64,000 nucleotides of DNA from Thermohalobaculum sp039822785. Its GTDB lineage: Bacteria; Pseudomonadota; Alphaproteobacteria; Rhodobacterales; Rhodobacteraceae. The position numbers and the translations under genes were made by a program. The notes under the pieces are model-generated. The model was not told where the DNA came from. It saw only the letters and a program-made list of their open reading frames with translations, and did no database searches. The stretch is from the NCBI GenBank assembly GCA_039822785.1, contig JBCBMO010000001.1, positions 635,534-699,533 on the forward strand, given 5' to 3'. Below are positions 1 to 10,178 of this stretch, piece after piece; positions within the stretch are counted from its first letter, which is position 1; every line of letters starts with the position of its first letter.

Positions 1-491
1 TCGAGGCGGGCGGCTATTTCCGGGTTACCGCAACCCTCGAAGTGTCGCAGCAGGAGCGCATCGCGCTGGCGGGTCGGCAGGGTTCCGATCGCCTTTGCCA
101 GCGCCCGGCTCTCCTCCGCCTTCGCCAAACGGTCAAGCACCGCCGGCACCGGATCCATCGGCTCCGGCACATCGTCGATATCCGTGGTCGAGCGGCGCTT
201 GCGCAGCCGGTCGACACAGAGGTTCCGCGTCACGCGGTAAAGCCAGGTCGAGGCCTTGGCCTCGCCGCTGCGCCAGCTCGCGGCCTGACGCCAAAGACGC
301 AGCATCGCCTCCTGCGCCACGTCCTCCGCCTCCGCCTCGTCGCCCAGCATGCGCCAGGCCTGGCGGTGCACGGCGGGCAACAGCATCGAGGTCAGACGCT
401 CGGCCGCGGCGCCGTCGCCGGCGGCGAAACGGGCGAGGAGCGCTGCCTCCTCTCCCAGATCGGCCGGTGCATTCCCGGTCCCTGCCCGCAT
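1..491 (-). CDS. ECF-type RNA polymerase sigma factor, C-terminus outside window
   Basis: Translating the minus strand gives an ECF sigma factor running off the window start. Region 2 is visible as RMLGDEAEAEDVAQEAMLRL, then WLYRVTRNLCVDRLRKRR. Region 4 begins with LPTRQRDALLLRHFEGCGN and stops at the edge. These proteins direct RNA polymerase to stress or envelope promoters and are usually paired with an anti-sigma factor; none is visible here, so it may lie beyond the edge. The frame stays open to about 670, so the start is uncertain. ATG at 491 gives a typical N-terminus, but a TTG at 644 follows a GGGAGG and is an alternative. Family assignment is firm; the regulon cannot be inferred. Confidence 0.85.
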   Translation of the reverse strand, partial: MRAGTGNAPADLGEEAALLARFAAGDGAAAERLTSMLLPAVHRQAWRMLGDEAEAEDVAQEAMLRLWRQAASWRSGEAKASTWLYRVTRNLCVDRLRKRRSTTDIDDVPEPMDPVPAVLDRLAKAEESRALAKAIGTLPTRQRDALLLRHFEGCGNPEIAARL

Positions 492-806
492 GACTGCCGG
501 CCGCGCCTCCCTTTGCCGCGCCGCATCGGCGCCTGCTTCTGTTTGGCAAGGCCGGCCCCCGTCCACAAGGGCCAGACGACCCGTGACACGCGCCGGACGC
601 GCTGTCGACGCACGCTCCTCTCGAACTGCAAGACCCTGACGCAAGGCATCCTCCCGTCGCTGTGACGCTCAATTCACGCGTGCCAGGGTCTGTTCCGTCG
701 TCTCCGTCGCACAATCCATCGACCCCACGACCCCTGTGTGGCGAAAGTGACACTGTTCGACCGCCGGCGCGCGGCGTAAGCGGGACGGATCGGTGCGGGA
801 GAGACC

Positions 807-1211
807 ATGATCGAGCGACAGAACCATGAGCGGCATCAGCAGACCGAGCGGCCCCTGCTGCCGGCGCTGAGAACCGGCTGGGCGGGTCGATGCCCCAATT
901 GCAACGCCGGGCCGATGTTCGAGCGCTACCTCTCGGTCACGCCGACCTGCGGGCATTGCGGCGAGGTACTGCACCACCACCGTGCCGACGATCTGCCGGC
1001 CTGGATCGTTATGGTTTTGGTCGGCCATATCCTGATCCCGCTGCTGATCGGGGTGGAGAACGGGTTTGCGCCGCCGCTCTGGGTGCATGCGCTGATCTGG
1101 CCGCCGATCGTCGGCGGGCTCACGCTGTTCCTGCTGCCGCGGGTCAAGGGCGCGGTCGTGGCCATGCAATGGGCCTGGCGCATGCACGGCTTCGACGGCA
1201 CGCCGCAGTGA
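807..1211 (+). CDS. DUF983 family zinc-ribbon membrane protein
   Basis: This 134-residue protein has a CPNC...CGHCG zinc ribbon at about residues 29-51, followed by two hydrophobic helices (about 66-85 and 93-111). That layout matches the DUF983 family of small inner-membrane proteins. Their biochemical role is not established. The stop overlaps the GTG start of the Nudix gene by 2 bases, so the two are probably co-translated, as is common for this pair in alphaproteobacteria. Confidence 0.8.
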   Translation: MIERQNHERHQQTERPLLPALRTGWAGRCPNCNAGPMFERYLSVTPTCGHCGEVLHHHRADDLPAWIVMVLVGHILIPLLIGVENGFAPPLWVHALIWPPIVGGLTLFLLPRVKGAVVAMQWAWRMHGFDGTPQ

Positions 1212-1936
1212 GCGACGCCGCCCCTTCCGCCGAACGGCCGATCCGGGATGCGGCCAGCGTGATCGCCGTGCGCCGCGCTGCCGACGGCGCCCCGCGCGTT
1301 CTGATGGGCAGGCGGGGCAAGGCCGCGGCCTTCATGCCGGCCAAGGTCGTCTTCCCGGGCGGGGCCGTCGATACGGGCGACTATGCGGCCGCTGAGACCT
1401 TTCCGCCCGAGGTGTCGCTGGCCCGGCGCCTCGGCCAACCCCGGGACCTTGGCGGCGCGGATGACCCTTCGCTGGGCGCGGCCCTCGTCCTCACGGCCCT
1501 GCGCGAGCTGTGGGAGGAGACAGGCATCGCCCCCCGGGGCGGCCCCTATGACGCCTCTGGGATGCCCGAGGCATGGCGGGGTTACTGCGCGCGGCACGGT
1601 GCGCCGCGGCTCGATGCCTTCACCTACATCTTTCGCGCGGTCACGCCGGTGGGCCGACCGAGGCGCTTTGATGCGCGTTTCCTGATGATCGATGCCGACT
1701 GTCTGAACCACCCCGACGATTTCTCCGCCGCCGACGGAGAGCTCGCCGACCTAGGCTGGCGCACGATCGAGGAGGCCCTGGCGGAGGATCTGCCCTTTGT
1801 CACGGCGCTGGTACTGGCCGAGGTCGACGCGCGCCTGGGCGCCGAGAGGCCGGGGGAGACGCGGGGTACCGAGACGCTCCGGGCCGCCCCCTTCTTTCGC
1901 CATGACGGTACACGCAGCGTCATCGACCCCGCCTGA
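1208..1936 (+). CDS. Nudix hydrolase
   Basis: Start chosen at GTG 1208, overlapping the previous stop (GTGA); the open frame extends upstream but that part shadows the DUF983 gene. The 242-residue product has the Nudix-box core RELWEETGI at about residues 101-109, preceded by PAKVVFPGG. A long insertion separates the glycine loop from the box, and the upstream Glu of the classic GX5E motif is not at its usual spacing, as in NUDT7/8/19-like enzymes. It should hydrolyse a nucleoside-diphosphate-linked substrate; CoA-type substrates are possible by family resemblance but not shown. Confidence 0.8.
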   Translation: MSDAAPSAERPIRDAASVIAVRRAADGAPRVLMGRRGKAAAFMPAKVVFPGGAVDTGDYAAAETFPPEVSLARRLGQPRDLGGADDPSLGAALVLTALRELWEETGIAPRGGPYDASGMPEAWRGYCARHGAPRLDAFTYIFRAVTPVGRPRRFDARFLMIDADCLNHPDDFSAADGELADLGWRTIEEALAEDLPFVTALVLAEVDARLGAERPGETRGTETLRAAPFFRHDGTRSVIDPA

Positions 1937-2091
1937 GGGCGCAACGCGGGCGGGCATATGGCGCCCGGCACCCCTGCGCGCCTTGACACGCCGGGCGAAA
2001 CCGGTAGAGACGGCGCCCGACGATCTGTCGGGCAACCGCAGGCGGCGCTGTGCCGTTTGCCCTGCCCAAACCCAGCGCGGAGTGACGCAAC

Positions 2092-2259
2092 ATGGCGAAG
2101 CCCACCACGGTGAAGATCCGCCTGAATTCGACGGCCGGCACGGGCTTCTTCTACGTCACCAAGAAGAACTCGCGCACCATGACCGAGAAGATGACCGTCC
2201 GGAAATACGACCCGGTCGCGCGCAAGCACGTCGAGTTCAAGGAAGGCAAGATCAAGTAA
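2092..2259 (+). CDS. rpmG: 50S ribosomal protein L33
   Basis: A 55-residue protein starting MAKPTTVKIRLNSTAGTG with the L33 core FYVTKKNSRT and the ending KHVEFKEGKIK. Length and sequence match alphaproteobacterial L33, a small component of the large ribosomal subunit. It lacks the zinc-binding Cys pairs, so it is the zinc-independent type. It stands alone, followed 32 bases later by an intrinsic terminator, so it is probably a monocistronic unit. Confidence 0.95.
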   Translation: MAKPTTVKIRLNSTAGTGFFYVTKKNSRTMTEKMTVRKYDPVARKHVEFKEGKIK

Positions 2260-2291
2260 CAAGGCCTTCCCGAGGATCACGAGGGACACTG

Positions 2292-2319
2292 AGGGCGATC
2301 CTGCGGGGTCGCCCTTTTT
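2292..2319 (+). terminator. Rho-independent terminator after rpmG
   Basis: A 7-bp stem AGGGCGA/TCGCCCT (2292-2298 with 2309-2315) and a 10-base loop are followed directly by TTTT. It sits 33 bases after the rpmG stop and just before the hydrolase ribosome-binding site. Confidence 0.85.
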
Positions 2320-2337
2320 CGTCGAAAGGACCCCACC

Positions 2338-3126
2338 ATGCCGACGCCGGTCACCCTACCCCGCCAGGACTTTCCCAACGATGCGGGCGGTGTGCCCCTG
2401 GTCATCGCGCATGGCCTCTTCGGTCAGGGCCGCAACTTCGCGAGCATCGCGAAGCGCCTGTCGGCGGAGCGCCCGGTCGTGACCGTCGACATGCGCAACC
2501 ACGGCGATGGGCCCCATGACCCCGCGATGAGCTATGAGGCCATGGCCGCCGACCTCGCCACGGTGCTCGAGGGGATCGGGGGCGCCACGGTGCTGCTCGG
2601 CCACTCGATGGGCGGCAAGGCGGCGATGGCCATGGCGCTGACGCGGCCGGATCTGCTGGCGGGGCTTATCGTCGCCGACATCGCGCCGGTGGCCTACGAC
2701 CACCAGGAGCACGGCAGCATCATCGAGGCGATGCAGGCGCTGGAGCTCTCCGCCGTCACCCGCCGCTCCGATGCCGACCGGGCGCTGGCAGCACAGATCC
2801 CCGATCCGGGCACCCGGGGCTTCATCGTCCAGAACCTGGCCGTCGAGGGCGGGATCGCGCGCTGGAAGCCGAACCTCGGCGCGATCGCTGCGGGCATGCC
2901 CGCGATCCTGGGCTTCCCCGATACGCTGCCCGAACCGGCCTTCGAGGGGCCGACGCTGTTCCTGCACGGCGGCGGCTCGGATTATGTGATCGAGGCCTAT
3001 CACCCCCGCATCCGCGCCCTCTTCCCCGACGCCGATATCGAGGCGATCCCCGGCGCCGGCCACTGGCTGCATGCCGAAAGACCCGACGCTTTCATTACCG
3101 CCGTCGAGGGCTGGATCGCCGCCTGA
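2338..3126 (+). CDS. Alpha/beta-fold hydrolase (YbfF-like esterase)
   Basis: A 262-residue single-domain alpha/beta hydrolase. The oxyanion-loop motif is AHGLFGQG (about residues 24-31) and the nucleophile elbow is GHSMGG (about 88-93). The catalytic His is in GAGHWLHAERP near the C-terminus, and an acid is likely in the region before it. The FGQGRNFASIAKRLS and DMRNHGDGPH segments resemble the YbfF/abhydrolase-1 esterases. AAAGGA lies 7 bases upstream of the ATG. The natural substrate cannot be read from the sequence. Confidence 0.85.
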   Translation: MPTPVTLPRQDFPNDAGGVPLVIAHGLFGQGRNFASIAKRLSAERPVVTVDMRNHGDGPHDPAMSYEAMAADLATVLEGIGGATVLLGHSMGGKAAMAMALTRPDLLAGLIVADIAPVAYDHQEHGSIIEAMQALELSAVTRRSDADRALAAQIPDPGTRGFIVQNLAVEGGIARWKPNLGAIAAGMPAILGFPDTLPEPAFEGPTLFLHGGGSDYVIEAYHPRIRALFPDADIEAIPGAGHWLHAERPDAFITAVEGWIAA

Positions 3127-3133
3127 GCCCTGC

Positions 3134-3460
3134 TTACGGGCAAGGGCCCGTGGAGAGGATGGAGGCGCTGGCGTAGCCTGAGGCTTCGCGGCGAAAGCGT
3201 TGGAGGCAGACGGTCTCGCCCGGGGCGTGGTCGGCGTGGCGGGTGCTGCGGCCGCTGACGCTGGTGCCGTCAGCCAGTTCGGCGGTCCACTCGGCGGTCG
3301 GTGTCAGCCGTTCCTGCGCCTGGTTGTCGGGCTTGTGGTAGCGGGTCAGCACTGCGGTCTGCGGCGGGCCGAGGGGCACGGCCGGATCGTCGATGAGCGC
3401 CACATAGACCAGCACCGCAGCCCCCGCAGCGAACAGGCCGAGGATGAGGGTCCGCTTCAC
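3134..3460 (-). CDS. Small single-pass membrane protein, function unknown
   Basis: GTG start at 3460, five bases after the meaA stop on the same strand. The 108-residue product starts VKRTLILGLFAAGAAVLVYV, one N-terminal membrane anchor, followed by a soluble domain of about 80 residues that would face the periplasm. I do not recognise the domain. The tight spacing suggests it is transcribed with meaA. The longer frame upstream is only a shadow of meaA. It converges on the hydrolase gene. Confidence 0.6.
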   Translation of the reverse strand: MKRTLILGLFAAGAAVLVYVALIDDPAVPLGPPQTAVLTRYHKPDNQAQERLTPTAEWTAELADGTSVSGRSTRHADHAPGETVCLQRFRREASGYASASILSTGPCP

Positions 3461-3465
3461 GCCCC

Positions 3466-5436
3466 TTACGCCGGCTCGAGCGCGGCCTCGCCGACCAGGG
3501 CGACGATGTCCTGCATGATGCGGTTCAGCTCGAAATCCTTGGGCGTATAGACCCGGGCGACGCCTATCTCGCGCAGCTTGGCCGCGTCCTCCTCGGGGAT
3601 GATGCCGCCGGCGACGACGGGCACATCGTGGAGGCCGGCCTCCCGCATCCCCTCCATCACCGCGCCGATCAGGGCCATGTGGCTGCCCGAGAGGATCGAG
3701 AGGCCGACGATATGGACGCTCTCCTCCAGTGCGGCGTTCACGATCTCGGCGGGGGTGAGGCGGATGCCCTCGTAGACGACCTCCATCCCGCAGTCGCGGG
3801 CGCGCACGGCGATCTGTTCGGCGCCGTTGGAATGGCCGTCGAGGCCGGGCTTGCCGACCAGGAACTTGATCCGCCGGCCGAGGCGGGCGGAGACGCGCTC
3901 GACCTCGGCGCGGATGGGCTCCAGCCCCTCGCCGCCGCCGGGGGCCGCCTGGCCGACGCCGGTGGGGGCGCGATACTCGCCGAAGGCCTCGCGCATGACC
4001 TGACCCCATTCGCCGGTGGTCACGCCCGCCTTCGCCGCGGCGATGGAGGGGGGCATGATGTTCTCGCCCGACCGCGCCGCCGCCCGCAGCGCCTCCAGCG
4101 CCGAGGCCACAGCCGCGTCGTCGCGCTGAGCGCGCCAGGCCTGCAGACGCTCGATCTGGTCGGCCTCCACGCCCTCGTCGACGACCAGGATGCCGCCTTC
4201 CTCGGTGGCGAGCGGCGAGGGTTCGGCCTCGGTGAAGCGGTTGACGCCGACGACCGTGGTCTCCCCGCTCTCGATGGCGGCGAGGCGGGCGCCGTTGGCC
4301 TCCACCAGGCTGCCCTTCATGTAGTCGATGGCCGCGACCGCGCCGCCCATGCCGTCGATCTTGGCCAGTTCCGCCCGGGCGCTCTCCTTCAGCGCCTCGA
4401 CCTTCGCCTCCACCGCCGGGTTGCCGTCGAAGAGATCGCCGTACTCCAGCAGATCGGTCTCGAAGGCGAGGACCTGCTGCATGCGTAGCGACCACTGCTG
4501 ATCCCAGGGGCGCGGCAGGCCCAGCGCCTCGTTCCAGGCGGGCAACTGCACGGCGCGGGCGCGGGCCTTCTTCGACAGGGTCACCGCCAGCATCTCGATC
4601 AGGATCCTGGTGACGTTGTTCTCCGGCTGCTGCTCGGTCAGGCCCAGCGAGTTCACCTGCACGCCGTAGCGGAAGCGGCGCAGCTTGGGATCCTCGACGC
4701 CGTAACGCTCGCGGCAGATCTCGTCCCAGAGGTCAACGAAAGCGCGCATCTTGCACATCTCGGTCACGAAGCGGATGCCCGCGTTCACGAAGAACGAGAT
4801 CCGCGCGACCAGCTTGGGGAAATCCGCCGGATCGACCTTGGGCCGCACCCCGTCGAGCACCGCCGTGGCGGTGGCGAGCGCATAGGCCAACTCTTGCTGG
4901 GGCGTCGCACCCGCCTCCTGCAGGTGATAGGAGCAGACGTTCATCGGGTTCCACTTCGGCACCTCGCGGTAGCAGTAGGCCGCGACGTCGCCGATCAGGC
5001 GGAGCGAGGGCTCAGGCGGGAAGACATAGGTCCCGCGGCTCAGATACTCCTTGATGATGTCGTTCTGGACCGTGCCCTGCAGGGTCTTCGGATCGACGCC
5101 CTGCTCCTCGGCCACTGCGATATAGAGCGCCAGCAGCCAGGCCGCCGTGGCGTTGATCGTCATGGAGGTGTTCATCTCCGACAGCGGGATCTGGTCGAAG
5201 AGCGTGCGCATATCGCCCAGATGCGCGATGGGCACGCCGACCTTGCCGACCTCGCCCTTGGCCAGCAGATGGTCGCTGTCATAGCCCGTCTGCGTCGGCA
5301 GATCGAAGGCCACCGACAGGCCCGTCTGCCCCTTCGCCAGGTTGCCGCGATAAAGCGCATTCGACTTCGCCGCCGTCGAGTGGCCGGCGTAGGTCCGGAA
5401 GATCCACGGACGGTCGCGGGTCGGCTGAGCGGTCAT
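3466..5436 (-). CDS. meaA: Ethylmalonyl-CoA mutase (protein MeaA)
   Basis: B12-dependent mutase of 656 residues interconverting (2R)-ethylmalonyl-CoA and methylsuccinyl-CoA in the ethylmalonyl-CoA pathway for acetyl-CoA assimilation. The N-terminal TIM-barrel substrate domain opens with RPWIFRTYAGHSTA and contains SVAFDLPTQTGYDSDH. The C-terminal cobalamin-binding domain carries GKPGLDGHSNGAEQ, the His-containing DxHxxG motif, and LSILSGSHM. ATG 5436 was chosen because AGGAGA lies 6 bases before it; the longer frame adds an unrelated Arg-rich stretch. The presence of ccr nearby supports ethylmalonyl-CoA rather than methylmalonyl-CoA mutase. Confidence 0.93.
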   Translation of the reverse strand: MTAQPTRDRPWIFRTYAGHSTAAKSNALYRGNLAKGQTGLSVAFDLPTQTGYDSDHLLAKGEVGKVGVPIAHLGDMRTLFDQIPLSEMNTSMTINATAAWLLALYIAVAEEQGVDPKTLQGTVQNDIIKEYLSRGTYVFPPEPSLRLIGDVAAYCYREVPKWNPMNVCSYHLQEAGATPQQELAYALATATAVLDGVRPKVDPADFPKLVARISFFVNAGIRFVTEMCKMRAFVDLWDEICRERYGVEDPKLRRFRYGVQVNSLGLTEQQPENNVTRILIEMLAVTLSKKARARAVQLPAWNEALGLPRPWDQQWSLRMQQVLAFETDLLEYGDLFDGNPAVEAKVEALKESARAELAKIDGMGGAVAAIDYMKGSLVEANGARLAAIESGETTVVGVNRFTEAEPSPLATEEGGILVVDEGVEADQIERLQAWRAQRDDAAVASALEALRAAARSGENIMPPSIAAAKAGVTTGEWGQVMREAFGEYRAPTGVGQAAPGGGEGLEPIRAEVERVSARLGRRIKFLVGKPGLDGHSNGAEQIAVRARDCGMEVVYEGIRLTPAEIVNAALEESVHIVGLSILSGSHMALIGAVMEGMREAGLHDVPVVAGGIIPEEDAAKLREIGVARVYTPKDFELNRIMQDIVALVGEAALEPA

Positions 5437-5576
5437 GTCGGTCTCCTGGCCTGGACGATCCTGGGCGATTGTGCGCTGCACCCTACTCATCCTGCACCAC
5501 CGCGCAAGAAGATTTCGCAAAGGCGCCGCTCTCCGCAACAACCGCACCCCGCGCGGACGCAAGAAAGGAGGTGAAC

Positions 5577-6566
5577 GTGACGCCGCGACCGGTTAGAAAC
5601 AGCGAGGGGAACGTGACGGACAGATTGGGGGATCGACGCCGTATGCGGCAGCACTTCGTCGTCTTGTACGCTGCTCGTGAGGGCAGCAGTGCTATCCTGC
5701 ATGCGCTGAGCGCCCAGCCGGACATTCTGGTGCCGGTCTTCGAGGCGATGGACCGCTACGCGATCGTCCGCAACCACCAAACGACGGCCGAGTTCCCCGA
5801 GATCTTCGAGCAGCTCTGGGAGACCGGCAGCTACGGCGACTACTTCTCCTCCGGCCGCAATTCGCTCAGCCCCCCGATGCCGGAGCAGACGCCCGACCGC
5901 GTGAGCGCCATGGGGTTCAAATGGCGTCCGCACGGCGACCCGGTGGAGATCACACGCATCCTGGGGCGCCAGGATGTGAAGGTCTTCGTCCTGCTCCGCC
6001 GAGACTTTGCGGAGCTGATCGCAAGCCTTCTGGTCAGCGACCGCATGTCGACCGCCTGGGCCGACGATGAGCGCAGGCGGTTCCACAGCCAGTTCATGGT
6101 CCGCCGTGCCTCGCCCGAGCAGAGGTCCGAGCTTCGCGACCGGCTCGACCGCATGGAGATCCCGCTCAATCGCAAGCGCTTCCTGATGCGCGCGACGCAC
6201 CGGATCCTCGCGGCGCGGAACCTGCGCAAATGGGCAGAGCGCCTTTCGCACCGGGGGCTCCCGATCCACGTCCTGCACTACGAGGACTTTCTCACGCAGC
6301 CCACGGTGTTCATGCAGGACATCATGACCGACCTTGGGATCGCCCGGCCCTTCGAGCCCGCGAGACGCAAGTCCTATGAGAAGCTGTCGAAGAAGGCGGC
6401 GGCGGACCGGATCGAGGGCTTTCGGGCCTGGATGCGTTCGCCCGTTGCCCGGGCGCTGGAGGCTGCCTACCGGCGCGAGTTGGCCCGCGTGGCGCGGCTC
6501 ACGCCCCAGGACGAGGCGCGGGCGGAGGTAGAAGCGGCCTCGAAGGACCTCGTCCCCTCCGCCTGA
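5577..6566 (+). CDS. Sulfotransferase-like protein
   Basis: Start set at GTG 5577 because AAAGGAGG sits 5 bases upstream; the open frame extends to 5469 but overlaps the meaA promoter region. The 329-residue protein has FVVLYAAREGSSAILHAL, resembling the PAPS-binding 5'-phosphosulfate loop of sulfotransferases, and VFVLLRRDFAELIAS, resembling the 3'-phosphate-binding segment. HVLHYEDFLTQP is also typical of the family. The acceptor is unknown. The gene lies between meaA and ccr, which are often neighbours, so it may be an insertion into that locus. Confidence 0.65.
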   Translation: MTPRPVRNSEGNVTDRLGDRRRMRQHFVVLYAAREGSSAILHALSAQPDILVPVFEAMDRYAIVRNHQTTAEFPEIFEQLWETGSYGDYFSSGRNSLSPPMPEQTPDRVSAMGFKWRPHGDPVEITRILGRQDVKVFVLLRRDFAELIASLLVSDRMSTAWADDERRRFHSQFMVRRASPEQRSELRDRLDRMEIPLNRKRFLMRATHRILAARNLRKWAERLSHRGLPIHVLHYEDFLTQPTVFMQDIMTDLGIARPFEPARRKSYEKLSKKAAADRIEGFRAWMRSPVARALEAAYRRELARVARLTPQDEARAEVEAASKDLVPSA

Positions 6567-6705
6567 TCGGCCGGATAGTGCCGCCCTGGCGCACGGGCGC
6601 CTGAGCCTTGCGGCGCGCCTCGACAGGACCGACAGAGCGGCCTACGTGCGCCGCATCTTTTCCTGATATCAACCCCGACGATCAGACGCATCAGGGAGTG
6701 TCCGC

Positions 6706-7530
6706 ATGCAGGCGGCCAACTGGCTCTATGTCCATCCGATCCTGCGCTTTGCCGCGACGGTCCTTGGCTTCACCGGCATCGCCCTCGGGCTCTATATTGG
6801 GTTTCGATTTCTCGAGACCGACAGCGGCGGCCGGCTTCTGCTCGCGGCGATCGGCATCGTCCAGACCTCGGTGGCGCTGGTCCTGCTGGTGCTGGTCACG
6901 GTCTTCTCGACAAAATCGCTGCCCCTTATCGGCCTTCGCAACGGGAGCCGACGTTTCCTGCAGCGGACCCTGCCGGCGATCCTGCGCGACGTTCGCCTGC
7001 CGAACAGCGATGTCGCGCGCTTTCTGGTGGATCCGATCGCCGTCACGGTGCCAGAGCATACCTCGAACAGTGCGACTTACCACTTGTCGGCCCAGCCGGC
7101 CGATAGCGCCGAAAAGTCATTCTGTATCCACATCTACATGAACATGGATAAATGCGCCGTGTTCTTCTACTTGCCCTTTCAAGGCGCTTTCGACCTGAAT
7201 GCAGCACCCGGAGGTGAGGCACGGATCAAGTATGTCATGGCGCTTGTGGCGCAGCGTTTTGACTATGAGATCAAAATGAGCGAGCGTCGCTTTGGCTTCG
7301 AACTCGAGCCGATCGCCGAGAAGGAAGAAATCGACCCGTCCACGCCCTTCCTCGTATTTTGTTACATGCGAAAATTCTCTGAGGATTTTTTTGAGAAGCC
7401 GTCGGAGCAATTGGCCTTTGGCCAGGATCTTGGGCAGCTCGTACGTTCCTTCTTTATGACTGTGCGACGCTACGATCTCGACCTGGCAACGCTGCCTGAG
7501 CTGAACGGCAAGCCGCGGGACGCCGCGTAG
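6706..7530 (+). CDS. Membrane protein with two N-terminal helices, unknown function
   Basis: A 274-residue protein with two membrane helices near the N-terminus (about residues 13-33 and 44-66) and a soluble domain of about 200 residues that I do not recognise. The soluble part contains two Cys and several aromatic-rich stretches such as CAVFFYLPFQGAF. The DNA from about 7080 to 7480 looks less GC-rich than its neighbours. The gene is codirectional with the sulfotransferase gene 140 bases upstream, and ccr follows. Function cannot be assigned. Confidence 0.65.
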   Translation: MQAANWLYVHPILRFAATVLGFTGIALGLYIGFRFLETDSGGRLLLAAIGIVQTSVALVLLVLVTVFSTKSLPLIGLRNGSRRFLQRTLPAILRDVRLPNSDVARFLVDPIAVTVPEHTSNSATYHLSAQPADSAEKSFCIHIYMNMDKCAVFFYLPFQGAFDLNAAPGGEARIKYVMALVAQRFDYEIKMSERRFGFELEPIAEKEEIDPSTPFLVFCYMRKFSEDFFEKPSEQLAFGQDLGQLVRSFFMTVRRYDLDLATLPELNGKPRDAA

Positions 7531-7677
7531 CGGCGCCGCGATCCCACCACAGGACAGGTCCCCTTTCGCGGCGCACAAAACGGGCTTGCGCTGCGGCACG
7601 CGCAATGTCAGTAACCCCGAAGACGGAAATGCGCACGAATCTTGCGCATCGATGAAGCTATCGTTCGGGAGACGACC

Positions 7678-8957
<1,280 letters not shown>

Positions 8958-8961
<4 letters not shown>

Positions 8962-9299
8962 TCGAGTTGACGGACGGAGGTTACGTTGATCTCCGTCCCC
9001 AACAGATCACGGTCGACGTCCCCGATGATCTCGACCTGATCTTGCGACGACACCTCCACGCCGCGCCAGACATCGGGCGCGACCCAGAGCTGGACCTCGC
9101 CCGTGGCATCACGGAACAGGTATTCCTCATCGTCGACACGCGAAGTGATCCGACCCTGCAGGCGCACGACCGTTTCGTCCGGCATGTCGCGAGCGGCCTC
9201 AACGGTGATCACCTGGTCACCCTCGATGAACTGCGCCAAGGCTGCGTGAGCACTGAGCGCAGCAAGTGCCGTCATCGCCAGTCCCAGAAATACCCGCAA
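8958..9299 (-). CDS. Periplasmic BOF (YgiW/YdeI-type) stress protein
   Basis: 113 residues with a signal peptide (MRVFLGLAMTALAALSAHA, cleavage near ALA). The mature part is an OB-fold-like domain with DDEEYLFRDATGEVQLWV, matching the YgiW/YdeI/NirD-like BOF family of periplasmic stress-tolerance proteins. It converges on ccr: the palindrome CTAG at 8958-8961 supplies the TAG stop of both genes, a 4-base tail-to-tail overlap. Its ligand is unknown. Confidence 0.8.
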
Positions 9300-9435
9300 G
9301 TGTTTCGCTCCCGTCGGCCGCCTGCTTCGACGACGAGGTAAGGTCGCGTGTGTCTAGCTACTAGCCCCGACGCGCAGAGTTTGCCTAACCGCGCCGTTCC
9401 AGATGCGGGGAATGTCCCGATACTTTGATGAAGGC

Positions 9436-10011
9436 TCATCCTTTAGGAGAGCTTTCCGCATCCGCGCGGCTCTCTTCGATGGGGCGGCAGCGGAAAAAGA
9501 AGCGGGCCGCCTCGCGATCGGCGGCCTTCAGCAGCAGACAGCAGCGACGGCCATCGATCTCGAAATCCGTGCGCTGGCCAACCTGCAGGCGTGCCGCGCG
9601 GTCCGCAAAGACCGCCGTGGCAGCGCCGTTCTCCAGCATCGGTACGCTCAAGTACAGAAGCGGCGGCACCAGGGCATAGGCGGTAGCCGCCTCAGTGACC
9701 AGAATCTCGCCCTCGAAGGCATCCGGGTCCGACCGGGTTGCGGCGGAAGGGACGGGTTCCGGGACAGCCTCAACCGGCGGAGCAGCAGAAGTGCGGTCAT
9801 GGCGGGCGATGGTCCCTTCCAGCGCGGCGATGCGCGCCACCATGGGATCGAGCGCATCGGCAAGCTCGCTCGGCGCCGATGCAGCGGCCATGGCCGGCGG
9901 GACCAGCGCGCCGCGCAGCGCCCAGCCGAACAGGCATCCGGTGGCAAAGGCGCTGACACCAAGCGCCACCACCAGCACCTCACGCGACGCCGACCATCGA
10001 AACCGCACCAT
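9436..10011 (-). CDS. Membrane-anchored hypothetical protein
   Basis: 191 residues with one N-terminal membrane anchor (about residues 12-32), then a short helix with coiled-coil character (ELADALDPMVARIAALEGTI), a Pro/Ala-rich linker, and a C-terminal globular part with QRTDFEIDGRRCCLLL and FFFRCRP. I do not recognise the domain. It is divergently oriented from the helicase gene at 10179, and 167 bases separate them. Confidence 0.6.
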   Translation of the reverse strand: MVRFRWSASREVLVVALGVSAFATGCLFGWALRGALVPPAMAAASAPSELADALDPMVARIAALEGTIARHDRTSAAPPVEAVPEPVPSAATRSDPDAFEGEILVTEAATAYALVPPLLYLSVPMLENGAATAVFADRAARLQVGQRTDFEIDGRRCCLLLKAADREAARFFFRCRPIEESRADAESSPKG

Positions 10012-10178
10012 GCTTCACGCCTCTACTAGCCACACATGCACACACCAGGGGCACACGGTTGTAACCAGCAACCGGGCGACGCCATGGCCCGTTTGCGGCG
10101 GCGCCGGGGCGTGGCCACGGCCCATTTGGGCACCGGCTGCGGCTGGCCTGACCCCCACGCCTTCGCTAGGAAGGGCCT

